From Ramlibacter cellulosilyticus (GTDB lineage Bacteria; Pseudomonadota; Gammaproteobacteria; Burkholderiales; Burkholderiaceae_C): DNA of 64,000 bases. The stretch spans positions 186,001-250,000 of the forward strand of contig NZ_JACORT010000002.1 in NCBI RefSeq assembly GCF_014297465.1. The letters run 5' to 3'. A program made the translations under genes and the position numbers. Below the pieces are notes generated by a model that did no database searches, was not told the origin of the DNA, and saw only the letters and a program-made list of their open reading frames with translations. Positions 37,052 to 46,440 of this stretch are shown piece after piece (within the stretch, counting starts at the first letter, position 1; every line of letters begins with the position of its first letter).

Positions 37052-39285
37052 TGGCCGACCATCCTCTGCTGCAGGTGCAGGGCCTCGACGTCTACTACGG
37101 CCGCGCCCACGCGCTGCAAGGCGTGTCGTTCACGCTGGCGCAAGGCGTGCTGGGCCTCGTGGGCCGCAACGGCATGGGCAAGACGACGCTGTGCAACGCG
37201 ATCACGGGCCTGGTGCCCGCGACGGGCAGCGTGAAGCTGGCCCGCGAGGAGATCCTCGGCCGCACGCCGCACGAGATCACGCGGCGCGGCATCGCGTACG
37301 TGCCGCAGGGGCGGCGCGTGTGGCCGTCGCTCACCGTGGACGAAACCTTGCGACTGGTCGCAAAGCACCGGCGCGAGGTGGACAAGGTGTATGCCATGTT
37401 CCCGCGCCTCGCCGAACGCAAGGGCAACGGCGGGGGGCAGCTCTCTGGTGGCGAGCAGCAGATGCTGGCGATCGGCCGCGCGCTGCTGCTGGAGCCGAAG
37501 CTGCTGGTGATGGACGAACCCACCGAAGGGCTCGCGCCGGTGATCGTGGAGCAGGTCGCGCAGGCGCTGCGCCATCTGGCGGCGGACACGGGCATCGGCA
37601 TCCTGCTGATCGAGCAGAACCTCGGCGTCGCCATCGAGGTGGCGGACCGCATCGGGGTGGTGGTGAACGGGCGGATCGCGCAGGAGATGCCGGCGCAGGA
37701 GCTGGCGGCGGATGAAGGGCTGCAGGAGCGCTTGCTGGGGATCCGGTCGAACGAGGACGAAGAGCCTCAGGAGCCTGCAACGTCGATCGCGCCGGTGCGG
37801 ATGTTCACGGTGCGTCGCGCGCATGCGGAGGCGGATGCGTCGCCACTGCCGGCGCCGGCGAGGACGGTCAGGGGGATCAATCGGTGGAATGCTGGGGCGG
37901 TGGGGGACGAGGTGGCTGACCTGCCCCTCACCCCCACCCTCTCCCCGGAGGGGAGAGGGAGTGAGGACAAGGACTCCCTCTCCCGCTTGCGGGAGAGGGC
38001 AGGGGTGAGGGTCGACGAAAGCGCAGAGATCTTCACCTTCCCCGTCGCCGCCACCACCGCCCGCGCCGCCTACGTCGCCGGCACCTTCGACACCAAGGGC
38101 CGCGAGCTCACCTACGTCAAGCAGTGCCTCGAGCGCCGCGGCCTGCGCGTGGTCACCGTCGACCTTTCCACCTCCGGCAAGCCCTCCTCGGCCAGCGTGC
38201 ACCCGCGCGAAGTCGCGCGCCACCATCCGCACGGCGAATCCGCCGTCTTCAGCAAGGACCGCGGCTGCGCCGTGAGTGCCATGGCGCAGGCCTTCGAACG
38301 CTTCGTGCTCACGCGGCGCGACCTCGGCGGCCTCATCGGCGCGGGCGGCTCCGGCGGCACGTCGCTGGCCACGCAAGGCATGCGCGCCTTGCCCGTCGGC
38401 CTGCCCAAGGTGATGGTCTCCACCATGGCCTCCGGCGACACGCGCGGCTACGTCGGCCCGAGCGACATCTGCATGATGTATTCCATCACCGACGTCTCCG
38501 GCATCAACCGCATCAGCGAGCGGGTGCTCGCCAATGCCGCCCACGCCCTTGCCGGGATGATGGCGCACGCCGCCTCGCTGCCTTCCGCGACCACCAAGCC
38601 GGCCCTCGGGCTCACGATGTTCGGCGTCACGACACCCTGCGTGCAGGCGGTCACGCGCATGCTGGCCGACGAGTACGACTGCCTGGTCTTCCACGCGACG
38701 GGCGTCGGCGGCCAGTCGATGGAGAAGCTCGCGGACTCGGGCCTGCTGCAAGGCGCCATCGACGTGTCGACCACCGAAGTGGCCGACGAGATCGTCGGCG
38801 GCGTGCTCTCGGCGGGGCCGCAGCGCCTGGACGTCTTCGCCCGGCACGCGCTGCCCTACGTCGGCTCCTGCGGCGCGCTGGACATGGTGAACTTCGGTGC
38901 CTGGGACACGGTGCCGGAGCGCTTCAAGTCCCGGCGCCTCTACCGCCACAATGCCAGCGTCACGCTGATGCGCACGACGGCGGAAGAATGCCGCGCCATC
39001 GGCGAGTTCATCGCGCGCAAGCTCAATGCGATGCAGGGGCCGGTGCGCTTCCTCATCCCCGAAGGCGGCGTCTCGCAGATCGACAAGCCCGGCCAGCCCT
39101 TCCACGACCCGGAGGCGGACCGCGCCCTCTTCGCCGCGATCGAAGCGAACTTCCGCGGCGGACCCGAGCGCCAGCTGCGCCGGCTGCCGCTCCACATCAA
39201 CGACGAGGCGTTCGCGCAGGCGCTGGTGGCGGCCTGGCGCGAAGTCGCCACGCCCCGCGAGCGCTCGCGCAGCGCCTTCGCCTGA
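37051..39285 (+). CDS. LivF-like ATPase fused to Tm-1-like UPF0261 domain
   Basis: 744 residues in one frame. Residues 1-235 are a LivF ATPase: Walker [11 protein letters not shown], signature [15 protein letters not shown], Walker [11 protein letters not shown]. From about 332 a UPF0261/Tm-1-like domain starts ([19 protein letters not shown]) and continues to RSRSAFA, including [19 protein letters not shown] and [18 protein letters not shown]. Residues about 290-321 in the linker are encoded by a dispersed repeat (37921-38012). The ATPase completes the ABC transporter; the Tm-1-like half may be a separate enzyme or ATP-binding protein, linked here by fusion. The following gene encodes the TIM-barrel protein that forms the other half of Tm-1. 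Confidence 0.9.
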   Translation: MADHPLLQVQGLDVYYGRAHALQGVSFTLAQGVLGLVGRNGMGKTTLCNAITGLVPATGSVKLAREEILGRTPHEITRRGIAYVPQGRRVWPSLTVDETLRLVAKHRREVDKVYAMFPRLAERKGNGGGQLSGGEQQMLAIGRALLLEPKLLVMDEPTEGLAPVIVEQVAQALRHLAADTGIGILLIEQNLGVAIEVADRIGVVVNGRIAQEMPAQELAADEGLQERLLGIRSNEDEEPQEPATSIAPVRMFTVRRAHAEADASPLPAPARTVRGINRWNAGAVGDEVADLPLTPTLSPEGRGSEDKDSLSRLRERAGVRVDESAEIFTFPVAATTARAAYVAGTFDTKGRELTYVKQCLERRGLRVVTVDLSTSGKPSSASVHPREVARHHPHGESAVFSKDRGCAVSAMAQAFERFVLTRRDLGGLIGAGGSGGTSLATQGMRALPVGLPKVMVSTMASGDTRGYVGPSDICMMYSITDVSGINRISERVLANAAHALAGMMAHAASLPSATTKPALGLTMFGVTTPCVQAVTRMLADEYDCLVFHATGVGGQSMEKLADSGLLQGAIDVSTTEVADEIVGGVLSAGPQRLDVFARHALPYVGSCGALDMVNFGAWDTVPERFKSRRLYRHNASVTLMRTTAEECRAIGEFIARKLNAMQGPVRFLIPEGGVSQIDKPGQPFHDPEADRALFAAIEANFRGGPERQLRRLPLHINDEAFAQALVAAWREVATPRERSRSAFA
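37921..38012. repeat. Family D dispersed repeat inside the LivF/Tm-1 linker
   Basis: CTGCCCCTCACCCCCACCCT, then hairpins CTCCCCGGAGGGGAG and CTCTCCCGCTTGCGGGAGAG, ending GGGGTGAGGGT. This is a repeat type common in GC-rich betaproteobacteria; here it is translated ([12 protein letters not shown] and [12 protein letters not shown]). Confidence 0.88.
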
Positions 39286-39305
39286 CAAACGCAAAGGACA
39301 AGGCC

Positions 39306-40136
39306 ATGGCACGCATCCCCCGAGCGGAAATCCTGGACCGGCTGCGCAGCAAGGTGGAGGCGGGGCTGCCCATCGTCGGCGGCGGCGCGGGCACCGGCCT
39401 GTCCGCCAAGTGCGAGGAGGCGGGCGGCCTCGACCTGATCGTCATCTACAACTCGGGGCGCTACCGCATGGCCGGCCGCGGCTCGCTCGCCGGCGTGCTC
39501 GCTTACGGCAATGCCAACGAGATCGTGTGCGAGATGGCGCACGAGGTGCTGCCGGTGGTGAAGCGCACGCCGGTGCTCGCCGGCGTGAACGGCACCGATC
39601 CCTTCATGATCGCCGACGAATTCCTGCAGCGGCTGATCGCGCTGGGCTTTTCCGGCGTGCAGAACTTCCCCACCGTGGGCCTGATCGACGGCACCTTCCG
39701 CGCCAACCTGGAAGAGACCGGCATGGGCTACGCCCTCGAGGTCGAAATGATCGCGAAGGCCCACGCGCTGGACCTGCTGACCACGCCTTACGTCTTCAGC
39801 GAAGAGGACGCCCGCGCGATGGCGCAGGCCGGGGCCGACGTCGTCGTCTGCCACCTGGGGCTGACCACGGGCGGCAGCATAGGCGCCGACACGGCGCTCA
39901 CCCTGGAAGACTGCGTCGAGCCGATCAACGCCTGGGCCGCCGCGGCCCGCGCGGTGAAGCACGACGTGCTGGTCCTCTGCCACGGCGGCCCGATCGCCGA
40001 GCCGCAGGACGCGCAATGGATCCTCTCGCAATGCCCCGGCTGCCACGGCTTCTACGGGGCGAGTTCCATGGAACGGCTGCCGACCGAGATCGCGCTCACC
40101 GAGACCGCGCGGCGCTTCGTCCAGATCACCCGATAA
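39306..40136 (+). CDS. TIM-barrel phosphoenolpyruvate hydrolase family protein (Tm-1 C-terminal type)
   Basis: 276 residues, ATG 20 bp after the fusion gene. It has the conserved start ([36 protein letters not shown]) and the barrel motifs [19 protein letters not shown] and [13 protein letters not shown], with a [10 protein letters not shown] phosphate-type loop. This family (PF09370-like) forms the C-terminal half of plant/fungal Tm-1-like proteins. Its substrate in bacteria is not known to me. The adjacency to the Tm-1 N-terminal domain indicates they act together. Confidence 0.88.
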   Translation: MARIPRAEILDRLRSKVEAGLPIVGGGAGTGLSAKCEEAGGLDLIVIYNSGRYRMAGRGSLAGVLAYGNANEIVCEMAHEVLPVVKRTPVLAGVNGTDPFMIADEFLQRLIALGFSGVQNFPTVGLIDGTFRANLEETGMGYALEVEMIAKAHALDLLTTPYVFSEEDARAMAQAGADVVVCHLGLTTGGSIGADTALTLEDCVEPINAWAAAARAVKHDVLVLCHGGPIAEPQDAQWILSQCPGCHGFYGASSMERLPTEIALTETARRFVQITR

Positions 40137-40151
40137 GACAAGGAGACCCCC

Positions 40152-41888
40152 ATGACCGGCGCCCAATTCGGCACCTTCCTCCTCGGCCTCGTCGTGGCCG
40201 CGATCGTCGTGGCCATCGGTGTATGGCTGCTGCACTGGCTGTACCTGCGCAGCAGCAAGGAGCGCGCCTTCGTCCGCACCGGGCTGGGTGGCCAGCGCGT
40301 CGTGCTCGATGGCGGCGCCTTCGTCCTGCCCATCGTGCACGAGGTGATCCCCGTGAACATGAACACGCTGCGGCTGGAGGTCGCGCGCGGGCGCGACAAG
40401 GCGCTGATCACCAAGGACCGCATGCGCGTGGACGTGGTGGCCGAGTTCTACGTCCGCGTGGCGGCGGAAGCATCGGCCGTTGCCGCCGCGGCGCAGACGC
40501 TGGGCCTGCGCACGCTGGCCCCGGAGCAGCTGAAGGAGCTGGTGGAAGGCAAGTTCGTCGACGCGCTGCGCACCGCGGCCGCGGAGATGACGATGGAGGA
40601 GCTGCACGAGAAGCGCGGCGGCTTCGTCAAGCGCGTGCGCGAGTCCGTCGCCGAGGACCTGACCAAGAACGGCCTGGAGCTGGAGTCCGCTTCGCTCACC
40701 CAGCTGGACCAGACTTCGATGGAGTACTTCAACCCGAGCAACGCCTTCGACGCCGAAGGCCTGACGCGCCTCACCGAGCAGATCGAGCGCCGCAAGAAGC
40801 AGCGCAACGACGTGGAGCAGGACACGCTGGTCGCCATCCGCAACAAGAACCTGGAGGCGGAGAAGCTCTCGCTGGAGATCGACCGCGAGAGCGAGTACGC
40901 GCGCCTGTCGCAGCAGCGCGAAGTGGAAGTCGCCCGCGCGCGCCAGCGTGCCGACCTGGCGACCGAGCGCGCCGAGCGCGAGCAGGACGCCGAGACCGTG
41001 CAGATCGCGGCGAAGCAGGCGATCGAGGCGGCGCGCATCCGCAGCGAGCAGTCGCTCGAGGAAGAGCGCATCGCCAAGGAGAAGGCGCTCCAGGCAGCCG
41101 AGATCCTGCGCCGCCAGGCGATGGACCTCGCCGAGCAGCAGCGCGCGATCGCGGTGGCCCGCGAGAGCAGGAACCAGAGCGAGGTGCAGGCCGCGGCCGA
41201 CCTGGCGCGTGCCGCCGCCGTCGCCGCGGAGGAGAAGGTCTTCACCGCCCGCGAGGTGGAAGTGGCCGAGCGCCGCAAGGCGATCGAGCTGATCGCTGCC
41301 GCCCAGGCCGCGGAACGCGAGGCCCTGCAGCTCACGCGTGCCGCCGAAGCGGAGAAGCTGGCGAGCATGGACAAGGGCGAGGCGATCCGGCTGCAGGCCG
41401 AGGCCGATGCGGAAGCCGAGAAGATCCGCGCGCTGGCGATCCGCGTGCGCAGCGAGGCCGAAGCCGAAGGCGTGCGCCTGATGAACGAGGCGCAGAACGT
41501 GCTGTCGCCCGAGGCGCGCGCTTCCGCCCTGCGCCTGCGCGTGGTGGACAAGGCCGAAGGCATCATCCGCGAGTCGGTCAAGCCCATGGAGCGCATCGAG
41601 GGCATCAAGATCCTGCAGGTCGACGGCCTGCTGGGGGGCGGCGGCAGCGTGGCGCCGATCGCGACCCAGGCCAACTTCGCCGACGGCGTGGTGAACTCGG
41701 CGCTGCGCTTCCGCGCGCAGGCGCCCATCGTCGACCAGCTGCTGAAGGAAATCGGCCTGCAGGGCGGCGCGGACATCAACGGGATGGTGAATGGCGCGCT
41801 GGGCGTCACCAACGCGGTGGCTGCCGCGATCCCGCCCGCCACGGCCATCCCGCCCATCCCGGTGCAGGACGCGAGCAAGAAGGCTTGA
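40152..41888 (+). CDS. Flotillin / SPFH-domain membrane scaffold protein
   Basis: 578 residues with GGAG upstream. N-terminal hydrophobic segment TFLLGLVVAAIVVAIGVWLLHWLYL (7-31), then an SPFH domain, then a long coiled coil (about 210-470) rich in Glu, Ala and Arg, with repeats such as AEAEAEKIRALA typical of flotillin and YqiK. A Gly/Ala/Pro-rich tail ends VQDASKKA. It organises membrane microdomains and could stabilise the neighbouring transporter, though that is inference. In the same direction, 15 bp after the TIM-barrel gene. Confidence 0.92.
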   Translation: MTGAQFGTFLLGLVVAAIVVAIGVWLLHWLYLRSSKERAFVRTGLGGQRVVLDGGAFVLPIVHEVIPVNMNTLRLEVARGRDKALITKDRMRVDVVAEFYVRVAAEASAVAAAAQTLGLRTLAPEQLKELVEGKFVDALRTAAAEMTMEELHEKRGGFVKRVRESVAEDLTKNGLELESASLTQLDQTSMEYFNPSNAFDAEGLTRLTEQIERRKKQRNDVEQDTLVAIRNKNLEAEKLSLEIDRESEYARLSQQREVEVARARQRADLATERAEREQDAETVQIAAKQAIEAARIRSEQSLEEERIAKEKALQAAEILRRQAMDLAEQQRAIAVARESRNQSEVQAAADLARAAAVAAEEKVFTAREVEVAERRKAIELIAAAQAAEREALQLTRAAEAEKLASMDKGEAIRLQAEADAEAEKIRALAIRVRSEAEAEGVRLMNEAQNVLSPEARASALRLRVVDKAEGIIRESVKPMERIEGIKILQVDGLLGGGGSVAPIATQANFADGVVNSALRFRAQAPIVDQLLKEIGLQGGADINGMVNGALGVTNAVAAAIPPATAIPPIPVQDASKKA

Positions 41889-41892
41889 GGCC

Positions 41893-42336
41893 ATGGTGCG
41901 CGTCTACGTCTCCAGCGTGATCGATGCGGACGCCGAAGCCGTGTGGCGGCGCGTGCGCGACTTCAACGGCCTGCCGCAATGGCACCCGGGCATCGCCGAC
42001 AGCCGCATCGAGAACGGCGAGGCCGCCGACAAGATCGGCTGCGTGCGCAACTTCCACACGCGCGACGGCGGGCTGATCCGCGAGCGCCTGCTGGCGCTGT
42101 CCGACTACGAGTACAGTTGCAGCTACGCGATCCTGGAAAGTCCCATGGGCGTGGAGAACTACATCGCCACGCTCAAGCTCACGCCGGTGACGGACGGCGA
42201 GCGCACCTTCGCGGAGTGGAGCGCGGAGTTCGACTGCGAGGAGCGGCGCGAGCAGGAACTGTCCGACCTGGTCGGAGGGCAGGTGTTCCAGGGCGGCTTC
42301 GACGCGCTGAAGCGCCACTTCGGCCACCGCCGCTAG
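41893..42336 (+). CDS. SRPBCC (START-like) family protein, paralogue 1
   Basis: 147 residues from ATG 41893, 4 bp after the flotillin gene; the longer frame from 41791 is out-of-frame coding of that gene. It starts MVRVYVSSVIDADAEAVWRRVRDF and has the helix-grip pattern of polyketide-cyclase/START-like proteins (GLPQWHPGIADSRIE, RERLLALSDYEYSCSYAI). Such proteins bind hydrophobic ligands. Closely related to the N-terminal half of the next gene, so probably a duplication. Confidence 0.87.
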   Translation: MVRVYVSSVIDADAEAVWRRVRDFNGLPQWHPGIADSRIENGEAADKIGCVRNFHTRDGGLIRERLLALSDYEYSCSYAILESPMGVENYIATLKLTPVTDGERTFAEWSAEFDCEERREQELSDLVGGQVFQGGFDALKRHFGHRR

Positions 42337-42340
42337 CGCC

Positions 42341-43822
42341 ATGCTGCAGAAGGTCGTGCGCTCGGCCATCATCGACGCGCCCATCGGTCGCGTCTGGGAG
42401 GTGCTGCGCGACTTCAACAGCCACGACCAGTGGCACGCGGTGGTGGACCAGAGCCGCATCGAGCACGGCGAACCCTCTTCGCGCGTCGGCTGCGTGCGCA
42501 GCTTCACCCTGAAGGACGGCAACCGCATCCGCGAGCAGTTGCTCGGGCTGTCGGACAGCGAATACAAGTCGACGTATTGCATCCTGGATGCGACGGTGCC
42601 GCTGAAGCGCTACGTGGCGACGGTGACGCTGAAGCCGGTGACGGACGGGGACCGGACCTTCTGGCACTGGGAATCGAGCTTCGAGGCGCCGCGGGGGCGC
42701 GAGCAGGAACTGCGGACGATGGTGGCGGAAGGGGTGTACGAGGCGGGGTTTGCGAACCTGCGGGCGTATCTCTCGCAGACGACCGTCAGAAGCTCCGTCC
42801 TTCCCGCCCCTGCCTACGCAGGGGCAGGCTCCGCGGGAACCCAGGGCTTCCCTTCGCGCGAAGCGCGCCTCGCCCGCTACGGCGGGCCGGAAGAACTGGA
42901 AACAGTGGCTTCAGCGGCTCCCCCGCCCGCCCCCGGCCAGGTCCGCATCCGCCAATCCGCCATCGGCATCAACTTCCTCGACATCTACCTCCGCCGCGGC
43001 TGGATCCCCGGCATGCTCCCGCTCCCCGGCGTCCTGGGCATGGAAGCCGCAGGCACGGTCATCGACGTCGGCACCGGCGTCACGCACGTCCTCCCCGGCG
43101 ACCGCGTCGCCTACCTCTGCCCGCAACCGGGCGCGTACTGCTCCGTCCGCACCCTCCCCGCGCGCCACGTCGTGCGCCTGCCGTCCACCGTCGACGACGA
43201 AACCGCCGCCGCGATCCTGCTCAAGGGCATCACCGCCGACTACCTCCTCCACGACCTCGGCCGCATCCGGCCCGGCACGCGCCTGCTGGTGCATGCGGCC
43301 GCAGGCGGCGTCGGCTCGCTGCTGTGCGCCTGGGCGAAGCGCCTGCGCGCCACGGTGATCGGCACCGTCTCCAGCGAAGAGAAGGCGCGCATCGCGCGCG
43401 ACCAGGGTTGCGAGCACGTGGTCGTCGCGCGCGACCACCGCTTCGCCGACGCCGTGCAGGCCTTCTGCGGCGGCGCGGACGTGATCGTCGACGGCCTCGG
43501 CGCCGCCGCGGTGGACGAGAACCTCGCCGCCGCCGACCGCCGCGGCCACTGGATCAGCCTCGGCCAGGCGAGCGGCCCCTTGCCGCCGCTGGACCCGGAC
43601 CGCCTGCTCGCCAAGTCGCTGACCTTCTCGCGTCCCGTCGTGTTCGACTACGTCGCCACGCAGCGCGAACTGCAGGAGCGCGCCGAGCGCGTGTGGCGCG
43701 CGCTCGCGGCCGGTGCGTTGCCCGCGCCCCGCATCGAACGCTTCGCGCTCGCCGCGGCCGGCGCCGCGCACCAGAAACTCGAATCGCGCGCGAGCACCGG
43801 CTCGCTCGTGCTGCTGCCCTGA
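42341..43822 (+). CDS. Fusion: SRPBCC domain plus quinone oxidoreductase
   Basis: 493 residues in one frame. Residues 1-143 repeat the SRPBCC fold of the gene before (VWEVLRDFNSHDQWHAVVDQ). Residues about 175-493 are a zinc-less medium-chain reductase of quinone oxidoreductase type: VRIRQSAIGINFLDIYLRRG, PGVLGMEAAGTV, Rossmann loop HAAAGGVGSLLCAWAKRL, and the NADPH end ASTGSLVLLP. The joining segment (152-168) is coded by a family C-type repeat (42796-42845). There is no start codon for the reductase between the repeat and its conserved sequence, so the two parts appear to be read as one protein. The intact frame argues against a simple pseudogene. Confidence 0.85.
   Translation: MLQKVVRSAIIDAPIGRVWEVLRDFNSHDQWHAVVDQSRIEHGEPSSRVGCVRSFTLKDGNRIREQLLGLSDSEYKSTYCILDATVPLKRYVATVTLKPVTDGDRTFWHWESSFEAPRGREQELRTMVAEGVYEAGFANLRAYLSQTTVRSSVLPAPAYAGAGSAGTQGFPSREARLARYGGPEELETVASAAPPPAPGQVRIRQSAIGINFLDIYLRRGWIPGMLPLPGVLGMEAAGTVIDVGTGVTHVLPGDRVAYLCPQPGAYCSVRTLPARHVVRLPSTVDDETAAAILLKGITADYLLHDLGRIRPGTRLLVHAAAGGVGSLLCAWAKRLRATVIGTVSSEEKARIARDQGCEHVVVARDHRFADAVQAFCGGADVIVDGLGAAAVDENLAAADRRGHWISLGQASGPLPPLDPDRLLAKSLTFSRPVVFDYVATQRELQERAERVWRALAAGALPAPRIERFALAAAGAAHQKLESRASTGSLVLLP
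42796..42845. repeat. Family C repeat in SRPBCC/oxidoreductase linker
   Basis: CGTCCTTCCCGC...GCGGGAACCCAGG with inner hairpin GCCCCTGC (42806-42813) / GCAGGGGC (42818-42825), in frame with the fusion. Confidence 0.8.
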
Positions 43823-43842
43823 ACGACGCACCGGAGGAGCCC

Positions 43843-44217
43843 ATGATCGAAGGCCTCAACCACTTCACCGTGATCGCGGAGGATCCCGCGCGCACCATGG
43901 CCTTCTACACGCAGGTGCTGGGGCTGGAAGACGGCTGGCGTCCGGACCTCGGCTTTCCCGGCGCATGGCTGTACGCAGGCGGGCGCGCCGTGGTGCACGT
44001 GTACTTCGATCGTCCCGTGCCGCAGCAGCGTGCCGGCGTGATCGACCACATGGCGTTCACGGCGAAAGGCCTGAAGGAGACCAAGGCACGCTTCGACGCG
44101 AGCGGCACGCCGTACGAACTGCGCCGGCAGAAGGGCGCCGGCACGTGGCAACTCTTCTGCCACGACCCGAACGGCGCCCGCGTCGAACTCGATTTCGACG
44201 CCTCCGAAACGACCTGA
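43843..44217 (+). CDS. VOC-superfamily (glyoxalase/bleomycin-resistance-type) protein
   Basis: 124 residues, ATG with GGAGGA 7 bp upstream. It starts MIEGLNHFTVIAEDPARTMAFY and ends PNGARVELDF, the two ends of a vicinal-oxygen-chelate domain. Candidate metal ligands are H7, H in DHMAFT and E in VELDF. It is last in the forward block and may act in the same pathway as the hydrolases; substrate unknown. A 20-bp perfect palindrome 16 bp after the stop may end the transcript. Confidence 0.87.
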   Translation: MIEGLNHFTVIAEDPARTMAFYTQVLGLEDGWRPDLGFPGAWLYAGGRAVVHVYFDRPVPQQRAGVIDHMAFTAKGLKETKARFDASGTPYELRRQKGAGTWQLFCHDPNGARVELDFDASETT

Positions 44218-44232
44218 AATCCAAGGCCGTTC

Positions 44233-44289
44233 GGCGGCGCGCGCGCGCCGCCCGTCCCGCGCCCGCGTTACGGCGCAACGCAGCGCCGT
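44233..44289. other. Palindromes between the VOC gene and the cyclic-nucleotide-binding gene
   Basis: Perfect 20-bp palindrome GGCGGCGCGCGCGCGCCGCC at 44233-44252, and an inverted repeat ACGGCGC/GCGCCGT with a 6-nt loop at 44270-44289. No U-tract follows, so they are not clearly terminators. Confidence 0.5.
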
Positions 44290-44353
44290 ATCACCTGTAA
44301 TGGAACGCAAACCGCCTTGTAAAGCGCGACCGTGGGCCCTTACCGTCGCGCCC

Positions 44354-44845
44354 ATGAACGCTCCACTTCCGACCCAGCTGCACTTCGACGTGCAAGGCCT
44401 CGTGCATGCCGTCGCCCAGAACCAGTCGATCGACGCCTTCCAGGCCAGCCTGACGGCCAAGCAGTGGGAGTTGCTCGGCACCTACCTGCAGCCCTTCGCG
44501 GTGCGCCAGGGCCAGGTGGTGATCGAGCAGAACGCGAGCGACCGCACGGTGTACCTGGTGGAGACGGGGCAGCTCACCGTGCACTACGAAGACGACAAGG
44601 GGCGGCTGCGCCTCGCGGTGGTCGAAGCAGGATCCGCCGTCGGCGAAGGCGCCTTCTTCACGCGCCAGCCGCGCAACGCGACCGTGCAGGCCGCGAGCGC
44701 CGCGAAGCTGTGGTCGCTCAGCCCGATCCGCTTCACCGAACTCACGAACCGGCAACCGCAACTCGCGCTCGAGGTGGCGATGGCGCTCGGCTCGCTGGTG
44801 TCGCGCCGTCTCGCCAACCGTCCGAAACGCGTCGCCGTGACTTGA
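44354..44845 (+). CDS. Cyclic nucleotide-binding domain protein
   Basis: 163 residues from ATG 44354. A single cyclic-nucleotide-binding (CRP-type) beta roll spans about 45-135, with FAVRQGQVVIEQNASDRTVYLVETGQLTVHYED and the phosphate-binding cassette AVGEGAFFTRQPRNATVQ. There is no helix-turn-helix, so it is not a CRP-like DNA-binding regulator. It may sense cAMP-like molecules or act as a stand-alone sensor. It is followed after 127 bp by an unknown protein in the same direction. Confidence 0.85.
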   Translation: MNAPLPTQLHFDVQGLVHAVAQNQSIDAFQASLTAKQWELLGTYLQPFAVRQGQVVIEQNASDRTVYLVETGQLTVHYEDDKGRLRLAVVEAGSAVGEGAFFTRQPRNATVQAASAAKLWSLSPIRFTELTNRQPQLALEVAMALGSLVSRRLANRPKRVAVT

Positions 44846-44972
44846 GCGACAGCGTTCGCCGCTCGTCTTGCCTCCGCGCGCGCCTGTCCGCAGGGCCCCG
44901 GCGCTTACAAGGGCGTAACAGTTGCCCCGCCACACTGGCCGCATCCCTCAGCCGAATCGAAAGACCAACAAG

Positions 44973-45722
44973 ATGTTCAACTGGTTCTCCGGCAAGAAGA
45001 AGCAAGAGCAGGACAGCGAGCCCGCCACTTCCGGCCTGTCGCGACTCGAATCGACCAAGCCCGCCAACCAGGCGCGCCATGGCAACGGCGGCAGCGCGCA
45101 GCCCGGCAACCGCAAGCACGAGCGCCTCGAGCGCCGCGAGCTGCTCTACGCCGTGGTGCGCGAAGCGATGGTGCGCGCCGGCGTGCTCTCCTCCAGCTAC
45201 AAGTTCAAGGTGCTCTCGCTCGACCACCGCGGCCGCCAGTTCCTCGTGATGGTGGACCTGGCCCAGGGCGCGGCGAGCGACACGCATCGCCTCGCGGAGA
45301 TCGAAGCCATGGTGGCGCAGTCCGCGAAGGCGCGCTACGACATCCTGGTGTCGGCCGTCTACTGGCGCGCCAACGAGCACGTGGCCATCGGCGACCCGGC
45401 GCACTTCACGTCCGCGAAGCCGCTGATCTCGCAGCCTGCGCCGCTGGAAGCCACGACGTCGCGGCCCGCGCCGCTGGAAGTGCCGTCGCGCCCGACGACG
45501 CAGGCTTCACGCCAGCGCGTGGACCCGCTGCAGGACGACGAAGTGGCCGCGTTCCGGCGTGCGCTGGATGCGGGCGTGCGCGGGGAAAAGGCGCTGGCCT
45601 CCGCGAACAAGGGGAAGGAACCGCGCACCGTGACGCTGCTCACCGGGTTCGAGGACACCGAGATGGTGGAGAACGACGTGAGGGAGCATTTGAGCGGGAC
45701 GCAGTGGGGGGCTTTGCGCTGA
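44973..45722 (+). CDS. Unknown protein with Arg/Pro-rich tail (249 aa)
   Basis: Starts MFNWFSGKKKQEQDSEPATS at ATG 44973. A charged, Gly/Asn-rich first 45 residues is followed by a compact domain (about 50-140; LERRELLYAVVREAMVRAGVL and FKVLSLDHRGRQFLVMVDLA), then a low-complexity Pro/Ala/Thr-rich linker with repeated QPAPLE-type units and a conserved-looking C-terminus ending FEDTEMVENDVREHLSGTQWGALR. I do not recognise the family. No membrane helix or signal peptide. Complementary coding on the other strand is a shadow. Confidence 0.75.
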   Translation: MFNWFSGKKKQEQDSEPATSGLSRLESTKPANQARHGNGGSAQPGNRKHERLERRELLYAVVREAMVRAGVLSSSYKFKVLSLDHRGRQFLVMVDLAQGAASDTHRLAEIEAMVAQSAKARYDILVSAVYWRANEHVAIGDPAHFTSAKPLISQPAPLEATTSRPAPLEVPSRPTTQASRQRVDPLQDDEVAAFRRALDAGVRGEKALASANKGKEPRTVTLLTGFEDTEMVENDVREHLSGTQWGALR

Positions 45723-45735
45723 CCGCTGACGCGGG

Positions 45736-45865
45736 CGGTGGGGTTCGCTGCGCTCACCGTCCGCGGCTTCGCCGCGCCACCCTACATGTGAGGCATGTTT
45801 CGGCGCCCCGGCTTGTAGGGTGGCGGCGCGCCAGCGCCGGAAGGTGAGCGCAGCGAACCCCACCG
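45736..45865. repeat. Family A palindromic repeat, copy 3
   Basis: CGGTGGGGTTCGCTGCGCTC ... CGAACCCCACCG with the CCACCCTAC / GTAGGGTGG core. It lies between the ends of the converging unknown gene and apt, so may act as a transcript end. Confidence 0.9.
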
Positions 45866-45880
45866 AAGGGCGTTCGCTCC

Positions 45881-46438
45881 TCAATGCCCCCCGAAATGCA
45901 CGAAGGTGAACACCTCCAGCCCACCTTCCCGCAACCTCTCCGACCCCCCAAGCTCCGGCAGGTCCACGATCGCGCAGCCTTCGATCACCGTTCCCCCGAG
46001 CTTCTCCAGCAGCTTCTTCCCCGCCATCATCGTCCCGCCGGTCGCGATCAGGTCGTCGATCAGCAGCACGCGCTGGCCGGGCTTCACGGCATCGGTGTGC
46101 AACTCCACGGTCGCACTGCCGTACTCCAGCTCGTACGTCTCTTCCACGGTGGTGAAAGGCAGCTTGCCTTTCTTGCGGATCGGCACGAAGCCCACCCCGA
46201 GTTCGTACGCGACCACCGAGCCGAGGATGAAGCCTCGCGCGTCCAGGCCGGCCACCACGTCGGGCCGGCGATCCATGTAGCGATGCACGAAAGCGTCGAT
46301 CAGGACCCGGAACACCTTCGGGTCCTGCAGCAGGGGCGTGATGTCGCGGAACTGCACGCCGGGGGCCGGCCAGTCGGGCACGGTGCGGATGTGGCGGCGC
46401 AGGTAGTCGCTGACGTCCAGCGCGTCGTCGTTCGTCAT
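45881..46438 (-). CDS. apt: Adenine phosphoribosyltransferase
   Basis: 185 residues from ATG 46438 with AAAGG upstream; a TTG six bases earlier, overlapping the kef stop, is less likely. Type I PRTase: PPi loop [16 protein letters not shown]-binding signature [15 protein letters not shown], and [11 protein letters not shown] near the N-terminus. It salvages adenine to AMP. It follows the antiporter gene with only 2 bp between, so is co-transcribed. Confidence 0.97.
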   Translation of the reverse strand: MTNDDALDVSDYLRRHIRTVPDWPAPGVQFRDITPLLQDPKVFRVLIDAFVHRYMDRRPDVVAGLDARGFILGSVVAYELGVGFVPIRKKGKLPFTTVEETYELEYGSATVELHTDAVKPGQRVLLIDDLIATGGTMMAGKKLLEKLGGTVIEGCAIVDLPELGGSERLREGGLEVFTFVHFGGH

Positions 46439-46440
46439 GT

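Noticed and set aside
39026..41920. A 964-codon + strand frame across the Tm-1, TIM-barrel and flotillin genes
   Set aside because: Arg/Ala/Gly-rich shadow of three recognisable proteins that have good starts and spacing.
44233..44289. Rho-independent terminator after the VOC gene
   Set aside because: The palindromes are strong but no U-rich stretch follows, so only palindromes are recorded.
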